DNA of 40,999 nucleotides from Aeromonas molluscorum 848 (GCF_000388115.1 NZ_AQGQ01000014.1:1-40999), one strand, 5' to 3'; positions 1-8,562 are shown, numbered from the stretch's first letter. Numbers and translations are program-made. The notes: a model not told the origin generated them from the letters alone.

Positions 1-624
1 CTCGAACACGTTCTCGATGAGCTGATGCTCTTCGCGCTGCAAGATACCGGCGGCGGCGCCTGCATCCATCACCGCATAAATATCATCCGAGGTGATCTCG
101 TCGTTGCGCACCATGGAGACGCGCAGCAGGCGAAACAGCAAGTTGGCCAGGCCGTTGAAGAACCAGACCAGGGGCATCCAGAGCATCACGAACAACATCA
201 TGGGCCGCACCACTATCACGGCGATCCGCTCGGGCATGGTCATGGCAAGGCGCTTTGGCATCAAATCCGCCAGCAAAATGAACATGCTGGTGACGAACAC
301 GAAGGAGGCGGTCGAGCTGATCTCGCTCAGCCAGGGCCCCTGATAAACGCCCGCAATCAGTGTCTTGATGGCAGGGTTCAGGGCCGACTCGCCCAAGATA
401 CCGCCGAGGATGGCGACGGTATTGAGACCAATTTGCACCACGGTAAAGAAGTTGCCTGGCTGGGCCTGCAGGGCCAGTACCTTGGAGGCCTGGCGGTTCC
501 CTTCATCGGCCATCACCTGCAGCTTGATCTTGCGGGAGGCGGCGAGGGAGATCTCGGAAAGGGAGAAAAACACGCTACTGGCAATCAGTAGCAGGAGTAA
601 AAATAAACTATCGGCAAAACTCAT
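1..624 (-). CDS. paeA: CNNM/CorC-type membrane transporter, PaeA/YtfL-like (3' part missing)
   Basis: The first 208 codons of a minus-strand gene start at ATG 624 and run off the left edge. The translation opens with a hydrophobic segment followed by SEISLAASRKIKL and FFTVVQIGLN, which fits the N-terminal DUF21/CNNM membrane domain. Later residues (DDIYAVMDAG) begin the cytoplasmic CBS-pair region; the CorC_HlyC domain would lie outside the window. The N-terminus resembles E. coli YtfL (PaeA), an inner-membrane protein linked to export or tolerance of cadaverine and putrescine. The name is by resemblance; other DUF21 paralogues such as YfjD are the main alternative. A GATGTGGC/GCCACATC inverted repeat at 685-709 lies about 60 bp upstream of the start. 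Confidence 0.75.
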   Translation of the reverse strand, partial: MSFADSLFLLLLLIASSVFFSLSEISLAASRKIKLQVMADEGNRQASKVLALQAQPGNFFTVVQIGLNTVAILGGILGESALNPAIKTLIAGVYQGPWLSEISSTASFVFVTSMFILLADLMPKRLAMTMPERIAVIVVRPMMLFVMLWMPLVWFFNGLANLLFRLLRVSMVRNDEITSDDIYAVMDAGAAAGILQREEHQLIENVFE

Positions 625-750
625 GGTTAACCTATTTCAACACCCGTCTTGGCACAAGACGCTAACTGGGCCCCTCTGGAGCCGGATGTGGCATGATAGC
701 CGCCACATCGGTGTCCTATTTTACCAGATTTCTGCCGATGAGTGTGATAC

Positions 751-1089
751 TTAGCCCAAACGGGCCCCGTTAGGCACCGCTCGCTCTGGCACGGCCATTA
801 CCACGGCACCATCCGGGCGATAAAAGCCGGTGAGCAGAAACTCGGAACGAAAAGGGCCTATCTGTTTGCTCACCAAGTTGACCACCCCGACTATCTGGCG
901 GCCGACCAGCTCGTCGGGGCGATAGAGATCCGTGACTTGGGCGCTGCTCTTGCGCTCACCGATGTCGGGACCAAAATCGACCCAGAGCTTGTAGGCGGGG
1001 CGGCGGGCCTCGGGGAAGGGCTCAACCCGCACCACTGTGCCCACCATCAGAGCCACCTTGGCAAAGTCGTCCCAGCTGATCTCTTCCAT
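751..1089 (-). CDS. csaA: CsaA-like tRNA-binding-domain protein
   Basis: A protein of about 112 aa made of a single tRNA-binding (EMAP/Arc1p-like OB fold) domain. Residues [28 protein letters not shown] and AVPNGARLG match the CsaA family, usually about 110 aa and dimeric, described in Bacillus as export-related and chaperone-like and found in many bacteria as a tRNA-binding protein. An ATG nine bases upstream (1098) is in frame, but AGGA lies at a good distance (8 nt) only from the ATG at 1089, so I chose the shorter form. The gene stands alone between the AraC-type regulator and paeA, both on the same strand, and could be cotranscribed with either. Family call is firm; cellular role is not. 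Confidence 0.85.
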   Translation of the reverse strand: MEEISWDDFAKVALMVGTVVRVEPFPEARRPAYKLWVDFGPDIGERKSSAQVTDLYRPDELVGRQIVGVVNLVSKQIGPFRSEFLLTGFYRPDGAVVMAVPERAVPNGARLG

Positions 1090-1217
1090 CTCATTCATCC
1101 TGCGTCTTGGTTGTTCACGTCAGGCAAGCATGTCATGCCCCGGGACAGAGCGCTGTTGCCAGGCGCCGATCTTTTGTCGTGAACCATCACTTCGCAGATA
1201 ACGACTCATCCTCCGGG

Positions 1218-1937
1218 TTATTCCCCGTTCGCGTTTGGCAAGCCTGCGCCGCCATGGTGCCTGCGCCACGCAGAAGGAGTCTCTCCCAGCGCCTTGAGAA
1301 AGCGCTGACTGAACGCCGCCTGGCTCTGGTATCCAACTCGGGCCGCCACCTCGCCGATGGCCAAGCCGGTTAGACGCAGCAGGTCTTGCGCTCGTCCAAG
1401 GCGGCGGCGCTGCAAATAGAGGGCCGGGCTGGTCCCCAGCTCGCTGGCAAACAACTGATTGAAACGACTGATCCCCAGACAAGCCACCGCGGCCAACTCC
1501 GCGGTCGTCAGCGGCTGGCTCAAATTTGCATCCATATGAGCCAGCACCCGAGTGAGACGCGGACTGATCCCCCGCCCTTTTCCGAGCAGTCGCAGCCAGA
1601 GTTCGCCCATGCCAAGGGGGGCCTGGCCACGCTCAAGCAGTGGACGCATAAAGGCAAGGTAGCGCTGTTGATCCCCATTCAAGGGCTGAAAAGGGCATTC
1701 GAACAGGGCGGGCGGCAGCCAGTGAGCATCCTGGGTGAGGAAATGCAGGTCGGGATCGGCGGCAAAATCGTGACGCTCGCCGGGGGCAATGATGCAGACC
1801 CAGCCAGGCTGGAGTCGCCGGGCCGCGCCCGCCACGTCGATCTCGAGGGGGCCATCGAGGGGCAATACCAGCTGGGCATGATCGTGGCGGTGACTGGTGG
1901 TCTGCGCGCTGTAGCGGCGAAGGCTCAAGGATTCCAT
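1218..1937 (-). CDS. AraC-family transcriptional regulator
   Basis: A 239-aa protein. The N-terminal part (residues about 1-110) has the cupin-like pattern of AraC effector domains, including HRHDHAQLVLPLDG and PGWVCIIAPGERHDF. The C-terminal 100 residues carry two helix-turn-helix motifs, LTTAELAAVACLGISRFNQLF and the diagnostic AraC segment IGEVAARVGYQSQAAFSQRF. The short effector domain with clustered histidines resembles small AraC regulators of efflux or metabolite-exporter genes, but the ligand cannot be read from sequence. A GGAG lies 8 nt before ATG 1937. The gene is separated from the upstream phoU by a strong hairpin at 1998-2029, so it probably has its own promoter. Its target may be a neighbouring gene, which is untested. 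Confidence 0.88.
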   Translation of the reverse strand: MESLSLRRYSAQTTSHRHDHAQLVLPLDGPLEIDVAGAARRLQPGWVCIIAPGERHDFAADPDLHFLTQDAHWLPPALFECPFQPLNGDQQRYLAFMRPLLERGQAPLGMGELWLRLLGKGRGISPRLTRVLAHMDANLSQPLTTAELAAVACLGISRFNQLFASELGTSPALYLQRRRLGRAQDLLRLTGLAIGEVAARVGYQSQAAFSQRFLKALGETPSAWRRHHGGAGLPNANGE

Positions 1938-1997
1938 GCAGCAGGCTCCATCATCAAGGCCGGGGAAAGGCTCAATGCTAACAGCGCAGCGCCCAGA

Positions 1998-2029
1998 CGC
2001 AAAGACGGGGCTTGGGCCCCGTCTTTGCG
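1998..2029 (-). terminator. Terminator after phoU
   Basis: A perfect 14-bp inverted repeat: CGCAAAGACGGGGC at 1998-2011, loop TTGG, and GCCCCGTCTTTGCG at 2016-2029. It starts 23 bp after the phoU stop and precedes the araC-type gene. The A and T runs are inside the stem, so termination could work in either direction. There is no long U tract outside the stem, so termination is likely but not certain. Confidence 0.7.
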
Positions 2030-2051
2030 ATGTTGCGCGGCGCTTAAACCA

Positions 2052-2762
2052 TCAGGATTTGCCGAGCAGCTCGTTGATCTCGTCCACCTTGGTGTGACGC
2101 ACGTCTTTGCCCTTGACGAAATAGATGATGTATTCGCAGATGTGCTGGCAACGATCGCCGACCCGCTCTATGGCACGCGCCGCCCAGAGCACGTTCAGCA
2201 CCTGAGGTATGGTGCGCGGATCTTCCATCATGTAGGTCATCAGCTCACGGATGATGGACTCGTACTCCCGGTCTACCTTGTCATCTTCCTTGTAAACGGT
2301 GATGGCTGCGTCCAGATCCATGCGCGCAAAGGCATCGAGCACGTCGTGCAGCATCTTGATGGTACGACGGCCCATGTTTTCCAGGGAGACCAGCGGCGGT
2401 TGCGGCTTGTTGGCGTTGTTGGTCAGCATGCGGGCAATCTTGTCGGCCACATCACCAATGCGCTCGAGCTCGGAGATGGTTTTGATGATGGCCATCACCA
2501 GACGCAAGTCAGAAGCCGCAGGCTGGCGCTTGGCGATGATGCGGGTGCACTCTTCGTCGATGGCCACTTCCATGCCGTTGACCTTGTGGTCATTGATGAC
2601 GATTTTGCGCGCCGCCTCCAGATCCTGGCCATGGATGGCTGCGATGGCATCAATGAGTTGCTGCTCGACCAGCCCCCCCATCACCAGCACCTGGTTGCGG
2701 ATGCCCTCAAGTTCGGCATTGAACTGACCTGAGATGTGTTTATTGAGATTCATATTATCCAT
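2052..2762 (-). CDS. phoU: Phosphate signalling protein PhoU
   Basis: 236 aa, the usual length for PhoU. The translation shows the two repeated three-helix PhoU units, with the motif pairs [13 protein letters not shown] and [16 protein letters not shown], whose acidic residues bind the metal clusters seen in PhoU structures. PhoU connects the Pst transporter to the PhoR kinase, keeps the Pho regulon off in phosphate-rich medium, and restrains Pst uptake. It is the last gene of pstC-pstA-pstB-phoU, 68 bp after pstB. AAGGA lies about 9 nt before ATG 2762, which favours this start over the ATG at 2753. Confidence 0.97.
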   Translation of the reverse strand: MDNMNLNKHISGQFNAELEGIRNQVLVMGGLVEQQLIDAIAAIHGQDLEAARKIVINDHKVNGMEVAIDEECTRIIAKRQPAASDLRLVMAIIKTISELERIGDVADKIARMLTNNANKPQPPLVSLENMGRRTIKMLHDVLDAFARMDLDAAITVYKEDDKVDREYESIIRELMTYMMEDPRTIPQVLNVLWAARAIERVGDRCQHICEYIIYFVKGKDVRHTKVDEINELLGKS

Positions 2763-2830
2763 ACAAATAATCCTTGTCGGTCCGATTATATCCCAGGATG
2801 GCCATGGGCCCTCATCCTTGTCCCTTGTGC

Positions 2831-3649
2831 TTAGCCATAACGGCCGGTGATATAGTCTTCGGTCTTCTTCTTGCTCGGGGTGGTGAAGATGGTGTTGGTG
2901 TCCGCATACTCGATGAGTTCGCCCATGTACATGAAGGCAGTCTGATCCGAGACCCGCGCCGCCTGTTGCATGTTATGGGTGACGATGACCACGGTGAACT
3001 GGGTCTTGAGCTCGTTGATCAGCTCCTCGATGGTCAGGGTCGAGATGGGATCGAGCGCCGAGGTCGGCTCATCGAGCAGCAATACTTCCGGTTCGATGGC
3101 GATGGCGCGGGCGATCACCAGACGCTGCTGCTGACCCCCGGACAGACCGAATGCGTTGTCATGCAAGCGATCCTTCACCTCCTCCCAGAGCGCCGCGCCG
3201 CGCAAGGATCGCTCGGCGGCCTCATCCAGCTGACGCCGGTCGCTGATGCCTTGCAGGCGCAGACCATAGACCACGTTCTCATAGATGGACTTGGGAAACG
3301 GATTGGGTCGCTGGAACACCATGCCGACCCGGCGGCGCAGGGCCGACACATCCACATTCTTGTCATAGATGTTGTGACCGTGCAGCTGGATCTCCCCCTC
3401 GATGCGGCAGATCTCCACCAGATCGTTCATCCGGTTGATACAGCGCAGCAGCGTTGACTTGCCACAGCCAGACGGGCCGATAAAGGCAGTCACCTGCCCC
3501 TTGGGGATCTTCATATTCACGTTGAACAGCGCCTGTTTATTGCCGTAGTACAGGTTGAGGTCCTTGACCTCAAGCGCGGTCTGCTCCGGGGTCAGGCTGC
3601 TCAGATCCAGGGCCTTGTGCAGGGTCGAAGTCGGCGTCACGTTGATCAT
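2831..3649 (-). CDS. pstB: Phosphate ABC transporter ATP-binding protein PstB
   Basis: 272 aa. Walker A is GPSGCGKST at residues 58-66, the ABC signature is LSGGQQQR, and Walker B is [13 protein letters not shown]; the D-loop and the switch histidine (VTHN) follow. PstB is the cytoplasmic ATPase that drives phosphate import through PstC and PstA. GAGG lies 7 nt before the ATG at 3649. The gap to pstA is unusually long for this operon (251 bp) and contains a hairpin and a relic of a second pstA end (see 3686-3713 and 3792-3865). Confidence 0.97.
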   Translation of the reverse strand: MINVTPTSTLHKALDLSSLTPEQTALEVKDLNLYYGNKQALFNVNMKIPKGQVTAFIGPSGCGKSTLLRCINRMNDLVEICRIEGEIQLHGHNIYDKNVDVSALRRRVGMVFQRPNPFPKSIYENVVYGLRLQGISDRRQLDEAAERSLRGAALWEEVKDRLHDNAFGLSGGQQQRLVIARAIAIEPEVLLLDEPTSALDPISTLTIEELINELKTQFTVVIVTHNMQQAARVSDQTAFMYMGELIEYADTNTIFTTPSKKKTEDYITGRYG

Positions 3650-3685
3650 CTGTTTACCTCAAAAAGTCTCAAAATCTTGTCTGGC

Positions 3686-3713
3686 GCCGCTGGAATCTAC
3701 ATGTTCCAGCGGC
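3686..3713 (-). repeat. Hairpin in the pstA-pstB gap
   Basis: Inverted repeat with perfect 10-bp arms, GCCGCTGGAA at 3686-3695 and TTCCAGCGGC at 3704-3713, with an 8-nt loop. It lies 37 bp upstream of pstB. There is no U tract, so it is more likely an mRNA-processing or stabilising structure, or a partial attenuator, than a full terminator. Its right arm resembles the start of the pstA relic at 3795, so it may derive from the same duplication. Confidence 0.5.
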
Positions 3714-3791
3714 CGCAATAGGTTGCCAGCAGGGATGGCGGCTCGCTATCAAGCCGCTCATCGCTGACCTCAGTCTCTGCCTGGCGCCGGA

Positions 3792-3865
3792 TTAATGCTC
3801 CAGCGACCGGAATTTTTCACGCAAGTGGTTACGAAGCCGGTGATGTCGGTCAGGTTCATACTGTT
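3792..3865 (-). pseudogene. Relic of a second pstA 3' end
   Basis: Read on the minus strand, this stretch encodes RNHLREKFRSLEH followed by TAA, the same 13 residues that end the intact pstA at 3901. The codons differ at many third positions but the amino acids do not. Upstream of it, in another frame, comes MNLTDITG, matching the NLTAIG that precedes this tail in the real gene, so a small indel separates the two blocks. The pattern of synonymous change followed by a frameshift points to an old or horizontally acquired second pstA that was lost except for its tail, rather than a recent local duplication. It has no start or domain of its own and is not expected to make a useful product. Confidence 0.65.
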
Positions 3866-3900
3866 CATCCATTGTCTCAACATCAGTCAGGACAGTCGCA

Positions 3901-5550
3901 TCAATGTTCCAAAGAGCGGAATTTCTCGCGCAAGTGATTCCGAATACCGATAGCCGTCAGGTTGAGCCCGACGATGACGGTCACCAGCAGGAAAGAGGTC
4001 GCATAGACCAGTGGCCGGGCCGCCTCTACGTTCGGGCTCTGGAAGCCCACGTCATAGATGTGGAAGCCCAGGTGCATGAACTTGCGCTCCACATGCAGGT
4101 AGGGGAAGTTGCCATCCACCGGCAGGGTCGGTGCCAACTTGACCACGCCGACCAGCATCAGGGGGGCCACTTCACCCGCCGCACGAGCAATCGCCAGGAT
4201 AAGACCCGTCATGATGGCCGGACTCGCCATGGGGAGTACGATGCGCCACAGGGTCTCGGCCTGGGTCGCGCCCAGGGCCAGGGAGCCCTGACGAACTGTG
4301 CTCGGGATCCGCGCCAGCCCCTCTTCGGTAGAGACGATCACCACCGGTAGGGTCAGGATGGCCAGCGTCAGCGCCGACCAGATGACACCGGGAGAGCCAA
4401 AGGTCGGGCTCGGCAGCGCCTCCGGGTAGAACAGCTGATCTAGCGAACCGCCGAGGGTATAGACGAAGAAGCCCAGCCCGAACACGCCGTAGACGATGGA
4501 GGGCACCCCCGCCAGGTTGATGACCGCGATACGGATTAGCTTGGTCAGGCCATTCTTGCCCGCATATTCGTGCAGGTAAACGGCCGCCACCACCCCGAGC
4601 GGGGTCACTATGATGGCCATCAGTATCACCATGAAGACGGTGCCGAAGATGGCCGGGAAGACGCCCCCTTCGGTATTCGCCTCGCGGGGTTCGCCGCTGA
4701 CAAACTTGCCTATCTGATGGAACCAGTGACCCACTTTGCCCAGCAGGCTCATCTCATTGGGCCAGGTGATGTCCAAGACCTTGGACATGGGCATCTCGAC
4801 CTCGACCCCGCGCATGTCGCGCACCTTGATGGCATCGCGATCGGCCTGGCGCCGCAGGTCAAACAGCTGTTTCTCCAGCACCTGATAGTCGGCGTTGAGG
4901 GTCTCGCGCTGCTTGGCCAGGTCGGCCTTGAGGCTGTCGGTCACCTCCCCGTCCAGCTCGGCCTTGCGCTCCTTGAGACGCAATTTTTCGAGCTGATAGT
5001 TGATGCTGCCTATGTCGCCTTTTTGCAGTGCATCGGCCTCTTCGGAGAGGCGATTGCTGCGCGCCAGCATCCGCTCTATCACCGGGTGCAGATCTGTGGT
5101 GATGAGCTTGCCATCTTCCCTGGCCGCACTGAGGTAGCCATAGAAGTTGCCATTGGTGCTGCGCTCGAGTACCGCCAGATCCTTGGGTTGGCTGCGAGAC
5201 AGGATGTCGGTCTCCAGCACCCAGCGAAAATCCAATCCGACGAATTCACGGTTGCCAGTCTTGACCAGATAACGGGTTAAGTCCTTGCGTTCCTCCCCTG
5301 TCAGGGCCAGACCGGCAGCACGCAACTGCTCGACCGGCACCAGTTCCCGGTCATTGATCTCGCCGATGAGGGTGCTCTTGGCACCGCTGGCATCTTGTAC
5401 CTGCCACTCATAGATAGGGTGCGGCCAGAAGTAGGTGAGACCACGCCAGCCGATGAGCAACAACAGACCCAGCACGGCGACCAGACTCAGACTGACAGCG
5501 CCGCCCGTCATCCAGATCCAGGGGGCCCCTGATTTAAACCACTTACCCAT
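3901..5550 (-). CDS. pstA: Phosphate ABC transporter permease PstA (long form)
   Basis: 549 aa from ATG 5550; AAGGA precedes it at 7 nt. A GTG 15 nt upstream is open but less well placed. The protein has an N-terminal membrane segment (WMTGGAVSLSLVAVLGLLLL), a long predicted periplasmic and coiled region of about 200 residues rich in charged heptads (roughly 140-240), then a MetI-type permease domain with the EAA loop seen as QGSLALGATQAETLWRIVLP. PstA forms the phosphate channel with PstC. E. coli PstA is about 296 aa; the extended N-terminal half is a known long-form variant of Vibrio, Aeromonas and Pseudomonas relatives. The start lies 14 bp after the pstC stop, consistent with one transcript. 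Confidence 0.93.
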   Translation of the reverse strand: MGKWFKSGAPWIWMTGGAVSLSLVAVLGLLLLIGWRGLTYFWPHPIYEWQVQDASGAKSTLIGEINDRELVPVEQLRAAGLALTGEERKDLTRYLVKTGNREFVGLDFRWVLETDILSRSQPKDLAVLERSTNGNFYGYLSAAREDGKLITTDLHPVIERMLARSNRLSEEADALQKGDIGSINYQLEKLRLKERKAELDGEVTDSLKADLAKQRETLNADYQVLEKQLFDLRRQADRDAIKVRDMRGVEVEMPMSKVLDITWPNEMSLLGKVGHWFHQIGKFVSGEPREANTEGGVFPAIFGTVFMVILMAIIVTPLGVVAAVYLHEYAGKNGLTKLIRIAVINLAGVPSIVYGVFGLGFFVYTLGGSLDQLFYPEALPSPTFGSPGVIWSALTLAILTLPVVIVSTEEGLARIPSTVRQGSLALGATQAETLWRIVLPMASPAIMTGLILAIARAAGEVAPLMLVGVVKLAPTLPVDGNFPYLHVERKFMHLGFHIYDVGFQSPNVEAARPLVYATSFLLVTVIVGLNLTAIGIRNHLREKFRSLEH

Positions 5551-5564
5551 TGTCGATTCCTTCA

Positions 5565-7802
5565 CTACAGGGAACTGTATTTTTCACGCAAACGCTGACG
5601 AACGAATTCAGCCAGGGTGTTGACGAGAAAGGTGAACACAAACAGCACAAAGGCGGCGAGGAAGAGTACCCGGTAGTGGGAGCTGCCCACCTCGGATTCC
5701 GGCATCTCTACCGCTATGTTGGCCGCCAGGGTACGCAGCCCCTGGAACATGGAGAAGTCCATGATGGGGGTATTGCCCGTGGCCATCAGCACTATCATGG
5801 TCTCGCCCACGGCGCGGCCAAGCCCCATCATCACCGCCGAGAAGATGCCCGGACTCGCGGTCAGGATCACCACCCGGCTCAGGGTCTGCCAGGGGGTCGC
5901 CCCCAGGGCGAGCGAGCCTTGGGTAAGGTGTTTGGGCACGGAGAAGACCGCATCCTCGGCGATGGAGAAGATAGTCGGTATCACCGCAAAGCCCATGGCG
6001 ATACCCACGACCAGGGAGTTGCGCTGGTCAAACTTGATGCCCATCTCGTTGGTGAGCCAGCTGCGGGTGTCGCCACCAAAGAAGGCGTGCTCAACCATGG
6101 GACTCAGGGACAGGGCCAGCCAACCGATGAAGAGCACCACAGGGATGAGCAAGATGGCTTGCGAACCATCTGGCACCAGCTGCTTGAGCTTGCCCGGCAA
6201 GCCATGCCAGGCCAGGGCCGTGAGCAGCATGCCGAGGGGCAACATCACCAGCATCATGAAGATGCCGGGCAGATAATCCTCGACGATGGGGGCCAGCCAG
6301 AGACCGGCCAGGAAGCCCAGGATCACCGTCGGCAGTGCCTCCATGATCTCCACCGTCGGCTTGACGAATTTGCGCATCCCGGCGGACATGAAATAGGCGG
6401 TGTAGATGGCGCCGGCCACACCGATCGGCACGGCGAACAGCATGGCGTAGAAGGCCGCCTTGAGGGTCCCGAACGAAATGGGGATCAGGCTCAACTTGGG
6501 CTCGAAGTCATTGCTGGCGGAGGTAGACTGCCAGACATACATGGGCTCGGGATAGCCTTCGTACCACACCTCTTGCCAGAGGGCGGACCAGGTCACCTCG
6601 GGGTGCTCGTTCTCGACCGAGTAGCTCTTGATTTCGTTGCCCTGTTGCAGCAGCAACAGATTGTGGCGCGGGGAGATGGCCACTCCATTGAAGCCGCCAC
6701 CTTCTATCTTCTCATCGAGCAGCTTGGACTCACCGGTGGCGTGGAAGAAGTTGATGGTGCCATCCTGGCTTGCCGAGACGAAGCCTTTGCGGAACTGCTC
6801 CGGCGCAAGCTGAGCCACGGGGCCATCGCTCTTGAAGTCACGGATGTAGGTGAACTCACGCTTGCCGTTCTTGGCGACTTCGAACCACTGGGAGATAACG
6901 CCGTTGTCATTGCCCACCAGGATGGAAGAAGCCCCGGCCAGCAGCGCCAACTGGGTGACGTTGGCATTGGGGGCATTGATGTCGAGCACATTGCGCAGCT
7001 GGATGTCGTCGAGGCTCTGGATGTCATAGACGGAGAGACGGTTGCCCGAACGCACCATCAAGATACGCAGGTTAGGGGTCAGCAGCATCTGATCGACCTG
7101 GCGAGGCAGAGCCGGAATGGGATAGCTCTTGCTGGTCCACTCCACCTCACCCGAGATGAAGTTCTCCTCGCCACTCATCACCGCCATGACACCGCGGCCA
7201 TCCTGGGTCAGGGCAGCAGCGACCATCTTGTCTTTGCCCGCCTCAAATACCAGCTGGCTGAGCGGCTTGCCCTCGGGATCCACCACAATGGGCTCTTCGC
7301 CGAAGGGGTAACCCAGCACGGGCTCAATCAGTCGCACATCCTTGGGATAGCTCACCTTGAATTTGGGCTCAACCACCAGCGCCTTGCCATCTTTGAAGCC
7401 ATAGGTCAGGTAGGTCTTGCCCGGGGTCGGGATCGCCACCGCACTGATCTCGCCTGGCACCTGAGCCTGGCCGATGGCCTCGCCAGCCTTGAAGCGAGCA
7501 TCATCTTGCAGCGCGAAAAAATTGACCTCTCCCCTGTCGCTGAAGCGATACCCTATCTCGTTTTGTTCCTCGACCCCGATCAGGGCCGTCTTGTCCTTGA
7601 CCGGCAAGGAGAAATTGGAGAGCGGGGCCATGGAGGCGCCGTCGAAGATGGGTTTCACCACATAGAGCAGATAGAAGAAGATGAGCAAGAGCGCCACCAA
7701 CACCAGGGTTCCCCCTGCGGTGACGCCATACTTGGCTAGTTTGTCCTTGATCCGGCGCTTTCTGTTGCCCACCATGATCAGGTGAATAGATTCCGATGAC
7801 AT
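5565..7802 (-). CDS. pstC: Phosphate ABC transporter permease PstC (long form)
   Basis: 745 aa. After a short cytoplasmic basic stretch (VGNRKRRIKDKLAKYG) comes one membrane segment, then about 360 residues of predicted periplasmic domain with repeated beta-rich blocks, and a C-terminal MetI permease domain with the EAA loop (QGSLALGATPWQTLSRVVIL). E. coli PstC is about 319 aa; the extra domain belongs to the long PstC form. ATG 7802 was chosen because TGAGGT lies 5 nt upstream; the frame also has a TTG at 7814 without support. It is the first gene of the operon and follows a Pho box promoter at 7835-7868. No pstS lies upstream; the neighbour is tadA. Confidence 0.92.
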   Translation of the reverse strand: MSSESIHLIMVGNRKRRIKDKLAKYGVTAGGTLVLVALLLIFFYLLYVVKPIFDGASMAPLSNFSLPVKDKTALIGVEEQNEIGYRFSDRGEVNFFALQDDARFKAGEAIGQAQVPGEISAVAIPTPGKTYLTYGFKDGKALVVEPKFKVSYPKDVRLIEPVLGYPFGEEPIVVDPEGKPLSQLVFEAGKDKMVAAALTQDGRGVMAVMSGEENFISGEVEWTSKSYPIPALPRQVDQMLLTPNLRILMVRSGNRLSVYDIQSLDDIQLRNVLDINAPNANVTQLALLAGASSILVGNDNGVISQWFEVAKNGKREFTYIRDFKSDGPVAQLAPEQFRKGFVSASQDGTINFFHATGESKLLDEKIEGGGFNGVAISPRHNLLLLQQGNEIKSYSVENEHPEVTWSALWQEVWYEGYPEPMYVWQSTSASNDFEPKLSLIPISFGTLKAAFYAMLFAVPIGVAGAIYTAYFMSAGMRKFVKPTVEIMEALPTVILGFLAGLWLAPIVEDYLPGIFMMLVMLPLGMLLTALAWHGLPGKLKQLVPDGSQAILLIPVVLFIGWLALSLSPMVEHAFFGGDTRSWLTNEMGIKFDQRNSLVVGIAMGFAVIPTIFSIAEDAVFSVPKHLTQGSLALGATPWQTLSRVVILTASPGIFSAVMMGLGRAVGETMIVLMATGNTPIMDFSMFQGLRTLAANIAVEMPESEVGSSHYRVLFLAAFVLFVFTFLVNTLAEFVRQRLREKYSSL

Positions 7803-7834
7803 GCAAAACCTCAATGTGAGCTAGGCTTGGCGGC

Positions 7835-7868
7835 ATTATATGGCGGTTGCATGACAGTTTTGTTACAT
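7835..7868 (-). promoter_or_regulatory. Pho box and -10 of the pst operon
   Basis: On the minus strand the sequence reads ATGTAAC AAAA CTGTCAT (7868 to 7851). These are two 7-bp half-sites 11 bp apart, matching the CTGTCAT-type PhoB direct repeat. Ten bases downstream lies a perfect TATAAT (7840 to 7835). This spacing matches PhoB-activated promoters, where the Pho box replaces the -35. Predicted start is near 7828, giving a leader of about 26 nt before pstC. It implies induction of the whole operon by phosphate starvation. Confidence 0.85.
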
Positions 7869-7995
7869 GAGGGAGGGAGTTTGTTCCAGGTCGATATTCG
7901 TGGGCGAGCCTTCTGCCAAGGGATTGAATGGCAAAATAAAATAGACCAATGGCCCGGCGACATTACCAGACTGAAGCGAGTGAAGGAGAGTGCCC

Positions 7996-8023
7996 CATGG
8001 CCAGCTCAGTTGAACTGGCCATG
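7996..8023. repeat. Hairpin downstream of tadA
   Basis: Inverted repeat CATGGCCAG (7996-8004) and CTGGCCATG (8015-8023) around a 10-nt loop that can itself pair partly. It lies 39 bp after the tadA stop and upstream of the pst promoter. It may end tadA transcription, but no U tract follows on either strand. Confidence 0.35.
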
Positions 8024-8061
8024 ACTGATTCATGCATCGAGCGGCCGGCCCCGCCCTCGCC

Positions 8062-8562
8062 TCAGGGTTCAGAGTGGCTTGACTGGTGCACCTTGGCCGC
8101 CTTCTGCTCGGCGCGGCGCCGCTTGAAGAAAGCAGAGAGCTGGGCGGAGCAAGCCTCGGCGAGCACCCCTGCCTGCAGCGCTATCCGGTGGTTGTGACGC
8201 TCGTCCTGCAATATGTTGAACACAGAGCCTGCCGCTCCCGTTTTAAGATCCGTCGCGCCATACACAACTCGTTTGACTCGGCTGTGAATGAGGGCGCCTG
8301 CACACATACAGCATGGCTCCAGAGTCACATAGAGCACGGTATCGAGCAGACGGTAGTTTTGCAGATGCTCTCCGGCGGCGCGGATCGCCATGATCTCGGC
8401 GTGGGCACAGGCATCATGGCTCGTGATGGAGCGATTCCATCCCTCCCCCACTATCTGATCCCCCAGCACCAGCACAGCCCCGACCGGGATCTCGCCCATC
8501 CCTTCGGCTTTGGCGGCCAGCGTCATGGCATGCCTCATCCAGATTTCATCCTGTGCTGACAT
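8062..8562 (-). CDS. tadA: tRNA adenosine(34) deaminase TadA
   Basis: 166 aa. The zinc-dependent deaminase signature is complete: HAEIMAIR supplies the zinc histidine and catalytic glutamate, and PCCMCAGA supplies the two zinc cysteines. TadA converts A34 to inosine in tRNA-Arg(ACG), is essential in E. coli, and acts as a cytoplasmic homodimer. ATG 8562 was preferred because the resulting length and N-terminus match E. coli TadA (167 aa); a TTG at 8574 would add four residues. The C-terminal tail is basic (FFKRRRAEQKAAK). It is monocistronic here, divergent from the tRNA-Pro gene. Confidence 0.95.
   Translation of the reverse strand: MSAQDEIWMRHAMTLAAKAEGMGEIPVGAVLVLGDQIVGEGWNRSITSHDACAHAEIMAIRAAGEHLQNYRLLDTVLYVTLEPCCMCAGALIHSRVKRVVYGATDLKTGAAGSVFNILQDERHNHRIALQAGVLAEACSAQLSAFFKRRRAEQKAAKVHQSSHSEP

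Noticed and set aside
1386-2732. A 448-codon plus-strand open frame across the AraC gene and phoU
   Set aside because: It spans two well-supported minus-strand genes and the hairpin between them, with no ribosome binding site or domain.
5550-7739. A 729-codon plus-strand open frame antisense to pstC
   Set aside because: The minus-strand frame is a clear PstC; the antisense translation is rich in His, Gln and Gly runs typical of the reverse complement of a GC-rich gene and matches no family.
7949-8197. Small plus-strand ORF at the tadA-pstC gap
   Set aside because: It overlaps the tadA 3' end and the hairpin at 7996-8023, and its product is antisense-like.
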